From: UMGS902 sp045538895 | Lineage (GTDB): Bacteria; Bacillota; Clostridia; Oscillospirales; CAG-272 | Reading direction: 5' to 3' | NCBI GenBank assembly: GCA_045538895.1 | Contig: JAZQEH010000072.1 | Location: 1 to 8,513 of the forward strand | Length of the DNA stretch: 8,513 bases | Shown: positions 1-5,965 of the stretch, piece after piece | Numbering within the stretch: position 1 is the stretch's first letter | Layout: every line of letters begins with the position of its first letter | Made by a program: the position numbers and the translations under genes | Notes under the pieces: model-generated | Databases searched by the model: none | What the model was told of the DNA's origin: nothing | The model's input: only the letters and a program-made list of their open reading frames with translations

Positions 1-15
1 GTTTACATTAACAAG

Positions 16-132
16 CCTTCCTCAGACGAGGAAGGTGGCGCCGCAAGGCGACGGAAGGAGGGACCATTCTAATTGTTACTTTTTCCCTCCCTCAGTCAGC
101 GTTCCGCTGACAGCTCCCTCGTCTGAGGGAGC
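16..132. repeat. Composite palindromic intergenic repeat
   Basis: The stretch is a chain of perfect short palindromes: CCTTCCTC/GAGGAAGG (16-35, loop AGAC), CGCC/GGCG (39-50), GTCAGCG/CGCTGAC (95-111) and GCTCCCTC/GAGGGAGC (113-132, loop GTCT). GGAGGGA (57-63) also pairs with TCCCTCC (84-90). The left half resembles the reverse complement of the right half (both contain CTCAGACGAG), so the whole block is one long imperfect inverted repeat around an AT-rich centre near 64-83. No coding sequence fits it. It lies 38 bp beyond the aroF stop codon. It may help end aroF transcription, but no U-tract follows the hairpins in that direction; on the plus strand the last hairpin is followed by CTTTATTA. 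It looks like a dispersed MITE/REP-type element, though only one copy is visible here. Confidence 0.7.
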
Positions 133-169
133 CTTTATTACTCCCATAAACTTTAATTTATTTCTTCAA

Positions 170-1183
170 TTAATCAAACATGTATCTGTAAGGTCTTACT
201 GCTTCAACAGCCTTCATAACGTCGGCAAAGGCTTCGGGCGTGAGCGACTGCTTACCGTCGCAAAGAGCCTTTTCGGGATTGTTGTGAACCTCAATGATAA
301 GACCGTCGGCACCTGCTGCAACCGCCGCTATCGACATCGGCTTAACAAGACGCGCTACGCCTGTTGCATGGCTTGGGTCAATAACTACTGGCAGATGTGA
401 GCGTTCCTTGAGTACGGGAATCGCACAAAGGTCAAGGGTGTTTCTTGTAGTTGCGGTTTCAAACGTGCGGATACCTCTTTCGCAGAGGATAACGTTTTCG
501 TTGCCGCCTGCCATAATATATTCGGCACTCATAAGCAATTCTTCAATAGTACTTGAAAGTCCTCGCTTGAGCAGAACAGGCTTTGACTGTTTACCGAGCG
601 CCTTGAGAAGCTCAAAGTTCTGCATATTGCGTGCACCAACCTGAATCAAGTCAACGTTGGCGAAAAGCGGAAGTTGGGATATATCCATAATTTCGGTTAC
701 AATAGGAAGTCCTGTATTAGCCTTTGCCTTTTCGAGAAGCTCAATGCCCTCTCCTCTCATACCCTGAAATGCGTAAGGCGAGGTACGGGGCTTGAACGCA
801 CCGCCACGGAGCATCAAAGCACCGCTTGCCTTGACTGCCGCCGCTACTTCACAGATCTGCTCTTCGCTCTCTACCGAGCAAGGACCTGCGATAACGGCAA
901 AGTTGCCGCCGCCGATTTTAACGCCGCCAATGTCAACAACGGTGTCCTTGGGATGGAACTTTCTGTTTGCGTTTTTATACGGCTCGGAAACACGCTTTAC
1001 GTTTTCGACGATTTCAAGCGCGCCGAGAAGGTCTATGTCTATTTTCGAAGTATCGCCTACAAGACCGAGAATGGTGGAATTCATACCCTCGGACTTGTGA
1101 ATATCAAGTCCTCTTTCTCTTATCCAGCTTTCAAGCTGTGCAAGCTGTGCCTGGTCGGCATTTTGTTTCAGAATAACAATCAT
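170..1183 (-). CDS. aroF: 3-deoxy-7-phosphoheptulonate (DAHP) synthase, type I-beta
   Basis: Condenses phosphoenolpyruvate with erythrose-4-phosphate to DAHP, the first committed step of the shikimate pathway to Phe, Tyr and Trp; cytosolic. The 337-residue protein has an N-terminal ferredoxin-like/ACT-like regulatory domain (about residues 1-70) and a TIM-barrel catalytic domain. Visible motifs are GPCSVES (100-106), RGGAFKPRTSPYAFQG (126-141), GARNMQNF (183-190), LLKRG (204-208), ERG (235-237) and DPSHATG (269-275). Cys102, His272, Glu298 and Asp309 fit the metal ligands of the Thermotoga maritima enzyme, whose length is nearly identical. In that family the N-terminal domain confers feedback inhibition by Tyr/Phe. 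The start at 1183 is chosen because AGGAG lies 7 nt upstream (AGGAGAAAAACCATG). A longer frame reaching 1315 would run through the attenuator terminator and is not credible. It is preceded by a Tyr/Phe leader peptide and attenuator, so it is probably controlled both allosterically and by attenuation. It has no co-transcribed neighbour. Confidence 0.96.
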   Translation of the reverse strand: MIVILKQNADQAQLAQLESWIRERGLDIHKSEGMNSTILGLVGDTSKIDIDLLGALEIVENVKRVSEPYKNANRKFHPKDTVVDIGGVKIGGGNFAVIAGPCSVESEEQICEVAAAVKASGALMLRGGAFKPRTSPYAFQGMRGEGIELLEKAKANTGLPIVTEIMDISQLPLFANVDLIQVGARNMQNFELLKALGKQSKPVLLKRGLSSTIEELLMSAEYIMAGGNENVILCERGIRTFETATTRNTLDLCAIPVLKERSHLPVVIDPSHATGVARLVKPMSIAAVAAGADGLIIEVHNNPEKALCDGKQSLTPEAFADVMKAVEAVRPYRYMFD

Positions 1184-1221
1184 GGTTTTTCTCCTATTAT
1201 ATAATAAAATTTTTTTACAAT

Positions 1222-1266
1222 CAACAAAAATAAATAAAGGGCTTGCAGCCGTTTTGCTGCAAGCCC
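1222..1266 (-). terminator. Attenuator terminator upstream of aroF
   Basis: Read on the minus strand, GGGCTTGCAGC (1266-1256) pairs perfectly with GCTGCAAGCCC (1249-1239) around a 6-nt loop AAAACG. A U-rich run follows (TTTATTTATTTTTG, 1238-1225). This is an 11-bp GC-rich intrinsic terminator in front of a gene rather than behind one: it lies 55 nt upstream of the aroF start, and no gene ends just upstream except the short leader peptide (stop at 1287). Its 5' arm and loop are also complementary to a segment inside the leader-peptide gene, as expected of an attenuator. Confidence 0.9.
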
Positions 1267-1374
1267 TGTGTAAACTAAAAAATATTTTAAGCCACAACAG
1301 ATTTTTCAACAGCAAAACAAGCCTTATCTACGTAATAGATAAAGCCAAAATAAAAATATGCGTTGCTGTTAAAA
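1239..1374 (-). promoter_or_regulatory. Tyr/Phe transcription attenuator with mutually exclusive helices
   Basis: Three RNA helices compete. Helix 1:2 joins TTTTAACAGCAA (1374-1363, leader codons 6-9) to TTGCTGTTGAAAA (1315-1304): 11 Watson-Crick pairs and one G-U. Helix 2:3, the antiterminator, joins GTTTTGCTG (1318-1310) to CAGCAAAAC (1259-1251): 9 Watson-Crick pairs, extendable by G-U pairs. Helix 3:4 is the terminator (1266-1239). The sensing codons (1358-1332) lie just downstream of strand 1. A ribosome stalled there for lack of charged tRNA-Tyr or tRNA-Phe would mask strand 1, free strand 2 to pair with strand 3, and let transcription reach aroF. A small hairpin (ATCTA/TAGAT, 1340-1326) lies inside the 1:2 loop. 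The helices are seen directly; the mechanism is inferred from trp/phe-type attenuators. No T-box signature is present in this leader. Confidence 0.85.
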
Positions 1375-1388
1375 GAGCGATTCTGCAT
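1287..1388 (-). CDS. aroF leader peptide, Tyr/Phe-rich (33 aa)
   Basis: A short ORF in the aroF leader RNA. It begins at an ATG 10 nt after AAAGGGA (1405-1399), a plausible if slightly distant ribosome-binding site, and ends at a TAA 20 nt before the terminator hairpin. Codons 11-19 read YFYFGFIYY: four Tyr and three Phe in nine codons, with further Phe at 6 and 25, and no Trp. Its job is presumably not the peptide itself but ribosome stalling when charged tRNA-Tyr or tRNA-Phe is scarce, which would switch the downstream attenuator. Both Tyr and Phe are end products of the pathway started by aroF, which fits. The composition, position after a consensus promoter, and overlap of codons 6-9 and 24-29 with the competing helices all support it. 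Translation is not proven. Confidence 0.87.
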   Translation of the reverse strand: MQNRSFNSNAYFYFGFIYYVDKACFAVEKSVVA

Positions 1389-1423
1389 GCTTTTAATATC
1401 CCTTTCGTTCAAAATATATCAGC

Positions 1424-1452
1424 ATTTTAGCACGGTGAAGTGGTGATGTCAA
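1424..1452 (-). promoter_or_regulatory. aroF promoter (sigma-A type)
   Basis: On the minus strand, TTGACA (1452-1447), a 17-bp spacer and TAAAAT (1429-1424) make a near-consensus housekeeping promoter. Transcription would start around 1417-1420, about 30 nt before the leader-peptide ATG and about 235 nt before the aroF ATG. The long leader is therefore accounted for by the attenuator. Confidence 0.88.
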
Positions 1453-1480
1453 CCCCTTTTTTATAATTTTTTCAAAAAAG

Positions 1481-1509
1481 TAGAATTTATATGCCGTTTG
1501 TGGTACAAT
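1481..1509 (+). promoter_or_regulatory. deoC operon promoter (extended -10)
   Basis: TACAAT (1504-1509) preceded by TGG (1501-1503) forms an extended -10 element. The 17-bp-spaced -35 candidate TAGAAT (1481-1486) is weak. Transcription would begin near 1516, some 25 nt before the deoC start. It is back-to-back with the aroF promoter, about 30 bp away. No convincing operator palindrome was seen, so a DeoR-type control site cannot be assigned. Confidence 0.6.
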
Positions 1510-1539
1510 TTAATCAAAGAAAACTTTTGGAGAAATGCT

Positions 1540-2199
1540 ATGAGAAAATATACAAACGCAGAAATCCTTTCACGTGTTGACCACACTCTGCTTCGTGTAG
1601 ATGCAACCTTTGACGAAATCAAGGCGCTTATAGACGAGGCAATCGAAAACGGTACAGCCTCGGTCTGCATACCGCCGTCATTTGTTGCAAGGGCAAAGGA
1701 GTACGCAGGCGGCAGAATGCCCGTTTGCACGGTTATAGGATTCCCGAACGGCTACAGCACAAAGGTTATCAAGGTTATCGAAACCGCCGATGCCGTAGAG
1801 AACGGTGCCGATGAGATTGATATGGTAATAAACGTAGGCGACCTGAAAGAGAAAAAATACGACGATATTCTCGCAGAGATAGTTGCGGTACGAGGGGCGT
1901 GCGAGGGCAAGGTGCTTAAGGTTATTATAGAAACCTGCATGCTCACCGATGATGAAAAAATAAAGATGTGCGAAATTGTCAGCAAAAGCGGTGCCGATTA
2001 TATCAAAACCTCCACGGGCTTTGGCGGCGGCGGTGCAACCGCACATGATGTAAAGCTTTTTGCCGATAACGTAAAAGGAATTAAAATAAAGGCGGCAGGC
2101 GGCATTAAAAGCGTGGCCGATGCCGAGGAGTTTATTTCGCTCGGCGCATCCCGACTTGGAACAAGCTCGCTTATAAAGTATCTGAAAGAGGAAGGGTAA
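1540..2199 (+). CDS. deoC: Deoxyribose-phosphate aldolase
   Basis: Cleaves 2-deoxy-D-ribose-5-phosphate to glyceraldehyde-3-phosphate and acetaldehyde, the last step of deoxynucleoside catabolism; a cytosolic class I (Schiff-base) TIM-barrel aldolase. The 219-residue length is typical of the family. Recognisable motifs are VDHTLL (13-18), the DEIDMV segment with Asp94, the Schiff-base lysine in IKTSTG (Lys156), the second active-site lysine in KAAGG (Lys184), and the phosphate-binding GASRLGTSS near the C terminus. The start at 1540 is chosen over an in-frame ATG at 1498 because GGAG (1529-1532) lies 7 nt before it, and the upstream extension would cover the promoter -10. It is first in a deoC-deoB-cdd operon and is separated from deoB by 74 bp containing a palindromic repeat. 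Confidence 0.97.
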   Translation: MRKYTNAEILSRVDHTLLRVDATFDEIKALIDEAIENGTASVCIPPSFVARAKEYAGGRMPVCTVIGFPNGYSTKVIKVIETADAVENGADEIDMVINVGDLKEKKYDDILAEIVAVRGACEGKVLKVIIETCMLTDDEKIKMCEIVSKSGADYIKTSTGFGGGGATAHDVKLFADNVKGIKIKAAGGIKSVADAEEFISLGASRLGTSSLIKYLKEEG

Positions 2200-2211
2200 A
2201 TTAAAGGTTTC

Positions 2212-2255
2212 CTCACTTGAAAATGCAAGCATTTTCAAGTGGCTGCAAAACCGTT
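2212..2255. repeat. 44-bp dispersed palindromic repeat, copy 1
   Basis: A perfect 12-bp inverted repeat, CACTTGAAAATG (2214-2225) and CATTTTCAAGTG (2230-2241) around the loop CAAG, followed by GCTGCAAAACCGTT. The same 44 bp recur at 7496-7539 with one substitution (C2243 versus T7527). It sits between deoC and deoB and ends 18 bp before the deoB start. No T-run follows the hairpin on either strand, so it does not look like a standard terminator. In an mRNA it would form a stable hairpin between the two cistrons that could affect RNA stability or relative expression. Confidence 0.88.
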
Positions 2256-2273
2256 TATTTTACAACATAAACT

Positions 2274-3431
2274 ATGATAAAACGTGTATTTTTAATTGTG
2301 CTTGACAGTCTTGGCATAGGGGCATTGCCCGATGCGGCAGAATACGGCGATAGCGGCAGCGACACGCTTCGCTCGGTTATGACAAGCAAAAAACTTTCGA
2401 TTGACAATCTGAAAAAACTCGGACTTCTCAACATTGACGGTGAAAGCGGCGGATGCGAAAAACCGCTTGCCGCATATGCACGGATGGCCGAGAAATCAAA
2501 CGGCAAGGATACCATCATCGGACATTGGGAGATGTGCGGTGTTGTTTCCGAGCGGGATATGCCGACATATCCAAACGGCTTTCCGAAAGACGTTATTGCC
2601 GAGTTTGAAAAAAGATGCGGCAGAGGCACGCTTTGCAACAAGCCGTATTCGGGTACAAAGGTTATTGCCGATTACGGAAAAGAGCATATCAAAACGGGCA
2701 AGCTTATCGTTTACACCTCGGCGGACAGCGTTTTTCAGATTGCCGCACACGAGGATGTTGTACCGATTGACGAGCTTTACCGCTGTTGTGAGATTGCAAG
2801 AGAGCTTTTGCAGGGTGAACACGGCGTTGGCAGAGTAATTGCAAGACCGTTTGAGGGTGAGCATCCCTACACACGCACCTCACGCCGCCATGACTATGCG
2901 ATTCTGCCTCCGCACGAAACTACGCTTGACCTTGTAAAAAATGCAGGGCTTGAAACCTATTGCATCGGCAAAATCAGCGACGTTTTTGCATCGCAAGGCG
3001 TTACAAAGGCGGTTAAAACAAGCGGCAATACCGACGGTATGGCTAAAACGCTTGCGGCAATCGAAGAGGATTTTTGCGGTTTTTGCTTTGTAAACCTTGT
3101 GGATTTTGATTCGGTTTACGGGCATCGCCGTGACATAGACGGATATGCGGCGGCACTTGCGGAGTTTGATAGGTGGCTGCCTGAATTTATCGGCAAAATG
3201 GACGATACCGACGTGCTTATGATAACGGGCGACCACGGTTGCGACCCCGGCTTCAAGGGCACCGACCATACCCGTGAATACACTCCGCTTTTGGTATACG
3301 GCAAATCGGTGAAGCCGCAAAATCTCGGTGTGCGTGAAAGTTTTGCCGACATTGGCGCAAGCGTGTGTGAAATGCTTGGTATAAGTAATCCCCTTTGCGG
3401 AAAAAGCTTTTATAAAGAGGTAAAAAAATGA
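2274..3431 (+). CDS. deoB: Phosphopentomutase
   Basis: Interconverts (deoxy)ribose-1-phosphate and the 5-phosphate, linking nucleoside phosphorolysis to DeoC or the pentose-phosphate pathway; a cytosolic Mn-dependent enzyme of the alkaline phosphatase superfamily. The 385-residue length fits the prokaryotic DeoB family. The N terminus has VLDSLGIG with metal ligand Asp11. Thr80 in GKDTIIGHWE is the expected phosphorylated residue. Asp279 and His284 (DFDSVYGHRRD), Asp320 and His321 (GDHGCDP) and His332 (DHTREYTP) fit the remaining metal ligands with the spacing known from the Bacillus cereus enzyme. The start is fixed by the conserved N terminus and an in-frame TAA only 3 nt upstream (2268-2270). 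No Shine-Dalgarno is recognisable before it, unlike every other gene here; the upstream space is a palindromic repeat and AT-rich sequence. Its stop overlaps the cdd start in ATGA. Confidence 0.97.
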   Translation: MIKRVFLIVLDSLGIGALPDAAEYGDSGSDTLRSVMTSKKLSIDNLKKLGLLNIDGESGGCEKPLAAYARMAEKSNGKDTIIGHWEMCGVVSERDMPTYPNGFPKDVIAEFEKRCGRGTLCNKPYSGTKVIADYGKEHIKTGKLIVYTSADSVFQIAAHEDVVPIDELYRCCEIARELLQGEHGVGRVIARPFEGEHPYTRTSRRHDYAILPPHETTLDLVKNAGLETYCIGKISDVFASQGVTKAVKTSGNTDGMAKTLAAIEEDFCGFCFVNLVDFDSVYGHRRDIDGYAAALAEFDRWLPEFIGKMDDTDVLMITGDHGCDPGFKGTDHTREYTPLLVYGKSVKPQNLGVRESFADIGASVCEMLGISNPLCGKSFYKEVKK

Positions 3432-3829
3432 ACAAAGAAAAGCTTTGTGAAATGGCAAAAGAAGCTATGAAAAATTCCTACTCTCCGTATTCCGATTGCA
3501 AAGTAGGTGCGGCGTTGCTTGCAAAAAGCGGCAAGGTATACCTCGGCTGTAATATTGAAAACGCCTCGTTTTCTCCAACGATTTGTGCAGAGCGAAGCGC
3601 CTTTGCTGCGGCTGTTTCGACAGGTGAGCGTTCTTTCACCGCTATTGCGGTTGCAGGCGGAAAAAGCGGTGAGATAGACGGCGGTTTTTATCCGTGCGGT
3701 GTTTGCCGTCAGGTAATGAGCGAATTCTGTGATGCCGATTTTGAGATTTACGTTGTCACAAAAGACGAAAACGTTTCACTCACGCTAAAGGATCTGTTGC
3801 CGTACAGTTTTTCAAACGAATCAATGTAA
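3428..3829 (+). CDS. cdd: Cytidine deaminase
   Basis: Deaminates cytidine and deoxycytidine to uridine and deoxyuridine in pyrimidine salvage; a cytosolic zinc enzyme. The 133-residue length is that of the short homotetrameric class. The zinc and catalytic motif is intact: CAER gives Cys53 and the proton-shuttling Glu55, and PCGVC gives Cys90 and Cys93. SPYS (19-22), CNIENAS (41-47) and the following FSPTICAER are family hallmarks of substrate binding. The ATG overlaps the deoB stop by 4 bp (ATGA), indicating translational coupling, and AGAGG lies 7 nt upstream. It is the last gene of the deoC-deoB-cdd operon and ends one base before a strong terminator. No nucleoside phosphorylase, which would connect Cdd to DeoB, is in the window. 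Confidence 0.96.
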   Translation: MNKEKLCEMAKEAMKNSYSPYSDCKVGAALLAKSGKVYLGCNIENASFSPTICAERSAFAAAVSTGERSFTAIAVAGGKSGEIDGGFYPCGVCRQVMSEFCDADFEIYVVTKDENVSLTLKDLLPYSFSNESM

Positions 3830-3864
3830 AAAAAATGGACTGTAAAATTTACAGTCCATTTTTT
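3830..3864. terminator. Bidirectional intrinsic terminator after cdd
   Basis: ATGGACTGTAAA (3835-3846) and TTTACAGTCCAT (3848-3859) form an almost uninterrupted palindrome, flanked by an A-run on the left (3828-3835) and a T-run on the right (3859-3864). On the plus strand this is an A-tract/hairpin/T-tract terminator directly after the cdd stop codon. By symmetry it should also stop minus-strand transcripts coming from trxA, which is convergent. Confidence 0.92.
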
Positions 3865-3869
3865 ACTTA

Positions 3870-3932
3870 TTGTAGGGTTCGGCGATTTCCGACGAACCGT
3901 TTTCGGCACATCCTAAAGGCTGTGCCCTACAA
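3870..3932. repeat. 63-bp MITE-like element with TTGTAGGG termini
   Basis: Terminal inverted repeats TTGTAGGG (3870-3877) and CCCTACAA (3925-3932) enclose two inner palindromes: GGTTCG/CGAACC (3876-3898) and GGCACA/TGTGCC (3905-3926). There is no ORF. It lies between the cdd terminator and the 3' end of trxA. Short intergenic elements with GTAGGG-type ends are, from general familiarity, common in gut Clostridia, but only this copy is visible here. It might be folded in the trxA transcript. Confidence 0.65.
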
Positions 3933-3966
3933 GACTATGGCTTATTGCATAAAATGGGAGATGCTT

Positions 3967-4281
3967 TTATGCGTTTTCAAGCATGGTTAAAATCTTACCC
4001 TTTGCTGCAAGACCGATATGCGTATCGGAAACCTCACCGTTCTTCATTACCACAAGAGTGGGAATGCTCATTACCGAGAAAGCTGCGGCAAGCTCACTTT
4101 CTTCATCAACGTTTACCTTGCAGATCTTGTATTTGTCCTGCTCCTCTGCGATTGCATCAACAATCGGGGAAACCATTTTGCACGGGCCGCACCAATCTGC
4201 ATAGAAATCTATGAGTGCAACGCCCTCAAACTGCTTAATCTCTTTTTCATAGTTTTCGCCTGTAAGCTTTATAACTGCCAT
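3967..4281 (-). CDS. trxA: Thioredoxin
   Basis: Small cytosolic dithiol-disulfide oxidoreductase that reduces ribonucleotide reductase, peroxiredoxins and other targets, recharged by thioredoxin reductase. The 104-residue length is standard. The active site WCGPC is at residues 30-34 with Cys31 and Cys34, preceded by DFYADW; the cis-proline loop SIPT has Pro74; LVVMKNGE follows as in classical thioredoxins. There is no signal peptide or membrane anchor. The start at 4281 has a very strong AAGGAGG 7 nt upstream; an upstream in-frame ATG at 4344 lies within the promoter region and is rejected. It is downstream of the flippase gene on the same strand, 69 bp apart, with its own promoter candidate. 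No thioredoxin reductase gene is adjacent. Confidence 0.97.
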   Translation of the reverse strand: MAVIKLTGENYEKEIKQFEGVALIDFYADWCGPCKMVSPIVDAIAEEQDKYKICKVNVDEESELAAAFSVMSIPTLVVMKNGEVSDTHIGLAAKGKILTMLENA

Positions 4282-4308
4282 ATTCAAGCCTCCTTTGTGT
4301 GTTATTAC

Positions 4309-4344
4309 AATATAATAATACCACAAAGGAATACAAAAATACAA
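4309..4344 (-). promoter_or_regulatory. Candidate trxA promoter
   Basis: Two overlapping sigma-A-like arrangements are visible on the minus strand: TTGTAT (4344-4339) with an 18-bp spacer to TATTAT (4320-4315), and TTGTAT (4336-4331) with a 16-bp spacer to TATATT (4314-4309). Either would give a leader of about 20-30 nt. Their presence right after the flippase stop suggests trxA can be transcribed on its own. Confidence 0.55.
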
Positions 4345-4350
4345 TAGTTT

Positions 4351-5871
4351 TCACTTTTCTTTCACTATCCGTTTTATCCATAAAAGCTCTTCTTTGCCGA
4401 CGCTGCCGAAAATTTTAGCAAAAGTAAAATAAAATGTTACGTACATAAGGCACTCAAATATAAGCGTACCCCATGACGGGGCAAAAGCAGATACCGTCAT
4501 AATACGCGGCACAATGTTTGCCGCAAATATTGCGGACAATAGCGGACAAAACAGGATTTTTGCAAGGTTAATCTTCAAATCAATCATCGACATGAGCTTG
4601 CCTATACTGAATACCGTGTTTACGCACTCCGAAACGTATATAACTATGATGTAGCCGTACACCCCCACACGTGGCACAAGCAACCACACAAGCACAACGC
4701 TTATAGCGGCATCGGCAATGTTCACGCACATCGTGTAAAACTGCTTGCCAAGCCCTTTTAAAATCGAGTCGGTAACCGTGTCCAAAAACATTACGGGCAT
4801 AAGAGGCGCAAGGGCACGCAGATACTGTGCCGCTTCACGTGAGCCGTATATGACCGTGCATATATCGCTTGAAAAAGCGCTGAACATGCCTGCGCAGAGT
4901 ATTGAAAAAAGCAGTGTCGCAAAAAATGCACGGGAAGTAACGTAGCCAATCTCTTTTTTGTTGTCCATGGCATAAAACTCGGTTATTTCGGGAATTATCT
5001 GCCCCGAAAAAGCACCGACAAATGCGGATGGATACAGCACAATCGGCAGTGCCACCGCACTCACAATGCCGTAGGTTGCAAGTGCACTTGCGTCACCGTA
5101 GGCGGTAAGTCCTATGGGTATGAGTATGTGTTCAAGCGTGACGAGTCCCGACCGCACGTATGCGGAAAATGCGACGGGCAGAGAAATTTTCATAATGTCA
5201 CGCATAGGAACATTTTTTCCGCCGCCTTGCAGCGTCCGTTTGTCGGCAAGATAGGAGAAAAGCTGAATAAAAAACGAAAAAAGCTCGCTGACCGTGCCGC
5301 CAAGCACCAACGCAAGGCAGGCAAATTCGATGCCGCGCGGCATAAGGCATGACAGTAAAAACGTGCAGGAAAGAATTTTAACCGTCTGCTCAAGCACCTG
5401 CGAAATTGCATTTTTGTATACCCGTCGCACTGCGGCAAAATACCCCGAAAACGCAGAGCAAAGCGAAAGCGGCAGCAACGACAGTGACAATGCACGTATC
5501 GACATTGCGGCACGTGCTTCGTGGAGCATGTTTTCTGCGACGAAAGAAGCAAACGAAAAAAGAAGCACGCTTGAAAGTATGCCGAAAAATGCACTGTACA
5601 GAAGGCATTTACACATTGCATTTTTTACGCTTGCACCCTCGTTTTTGCCAAAATACAGTGCGGTAAGCCGTGTTGCCGCAAGGTTCACGCCCGATGTGGC
5701 AAGCGTTACGGCAAAGGTATAAACGCTCATTACAAGCGAAAAAAGTCCCATCCCCTCGCTGCCCACGTGCTTTACGCAAAAGGCGTTGAAAGCTACCGCC
5801 ACGGTACGCATAAGCAGTGTGCAAGCGCTGAGAATAATTGCATTGACAAAATATTTTTTTGCTCGCTTCAT
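4351..5871 (-). CDS. SpoVB-like polysaccharide/lipid flippase (MOP superfamily)
   Basis: A 506-residue integral membrane protein with hydrophobic segments along its whole length, matching the 12-14 helix layout of the MOP (multidrug/oligosaccharidyl-lipid/polysaccharide) exporter superfamily. It most resembles the SpoVB/Wzx-like branch, whose members move lipid-linked sugar precursors such as peptidoglycan lipid II across the cytoplasmic membrane. Family-like features are GSEGMGLFSLVMSVY (37-51), SGVNLAATRL (60-69), FSGYFAAVRR (141-150) and DTVTDSILKGLGKQ (364-377), with a basic C-terminal tail. GAGGAG lies 9 nt before the start. It is divergent from the HerA-like gene and upstream of trxA on the same strand. 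A role in spore cortex or cell-wall synthesis is possible, but no sporulation gene is nearby; a drug-efflux MATE transporter is the less likely alternative. Substrate is not inferable. Confidence 0.87.
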   Translation of the reverse strand: MKRAKKYFVNAIILSACTLLMRTVAVAFNAFCVKHVGSEGMGLFSLVMSVYTFAVTLATSGVNLAATRLTALYFGKNEGASVKNAMCKCLLYSAFFGILSSVLLFSFASFVAENMLHEARAAMSIRALSLSLLPLSLCSAFSGYFAAVRRVYKNAISQVLEQTVKILSCTFLLSCLMPRGIEFACLALVLGGTVSELFSFFIQLFSYLADKRTLQGGGKNVPMRDIMKISLPVAFSAYVRSGLVTLEHILIPIGLTAYGDASALATYGIVSAVALPIVLYPSAFVGAFSGQIIPEITEFYAMDNKKEIGYVTSRAFFATLLFSILCAGMFSAFSSDICTVIYGSREAAQYLRALAPLMPVMFLDTVTDSILKGLGKQFYTMCVNIADAAISVVLVWLLVPRVGVYGYIIVIYVSECVNTVFSIGKLMSMIDLKINLAKILFCPLLSAIFAANIVPRIMTVSAFAPSWGTLIFECLMYVTFYFTFAKIFGSVGKEELLWIKRIVKEK

Positions 5872-5965
5872 CTTTATAAGCTCCTCTGTAAAAAAAGGGT
5901 TTATAAAGCATATGCACCTCTCGGTATAATTATTTTTTAAAAAACGGGAATTTTCTGTGAATATA

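Noticed and set aside
30..60. T-box-like motif AAGGTGGCGCCGC
   Set aside because: The similarity to the T-box antiterminator core is partial, no specifier stem or downstream plus-strand gene fits, and the bases belong to the palindromic repeat.
35..400. Plus-strand ORF opposite the aroF 3' end
   Set aside because: It is a shadow of aroF and crosses the palindromic repeat; no ribosome-binding site or recognisable domain.
1184..1315. 44-residue N-terminal extension of aroF from an ATG at 1315
   Set aside because: It would be translated through the attenuator terminator hairpin, has no ribosome-binding site, and the family's N terminus (MIVILK) begins at 1183 behind an AGGAG.
1678..2238. 186-codon minus-strand ORF opposite deoC
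   Set aside because: Antisense shadow of a well-matched gene; its predicted start lies in the palindromic repeat.
2214..2241. Palindrome between deoC and deoB as an intrinsic terminator
   Set aside because: No T-tract on either strand, and the same sequence recurs elsewhere with its non-palindromic tail, so it is treated as a repeat.
3947..3972. GCATAAAA/TTTTATGC hairpin as the trxA terminator
   Set aside because: It overlaps the trxA stop codon, has a 10-nt loop, is AT-rich and lacks a following U-run; the palindrome at 3830-3864 is a better terminator for this direction.
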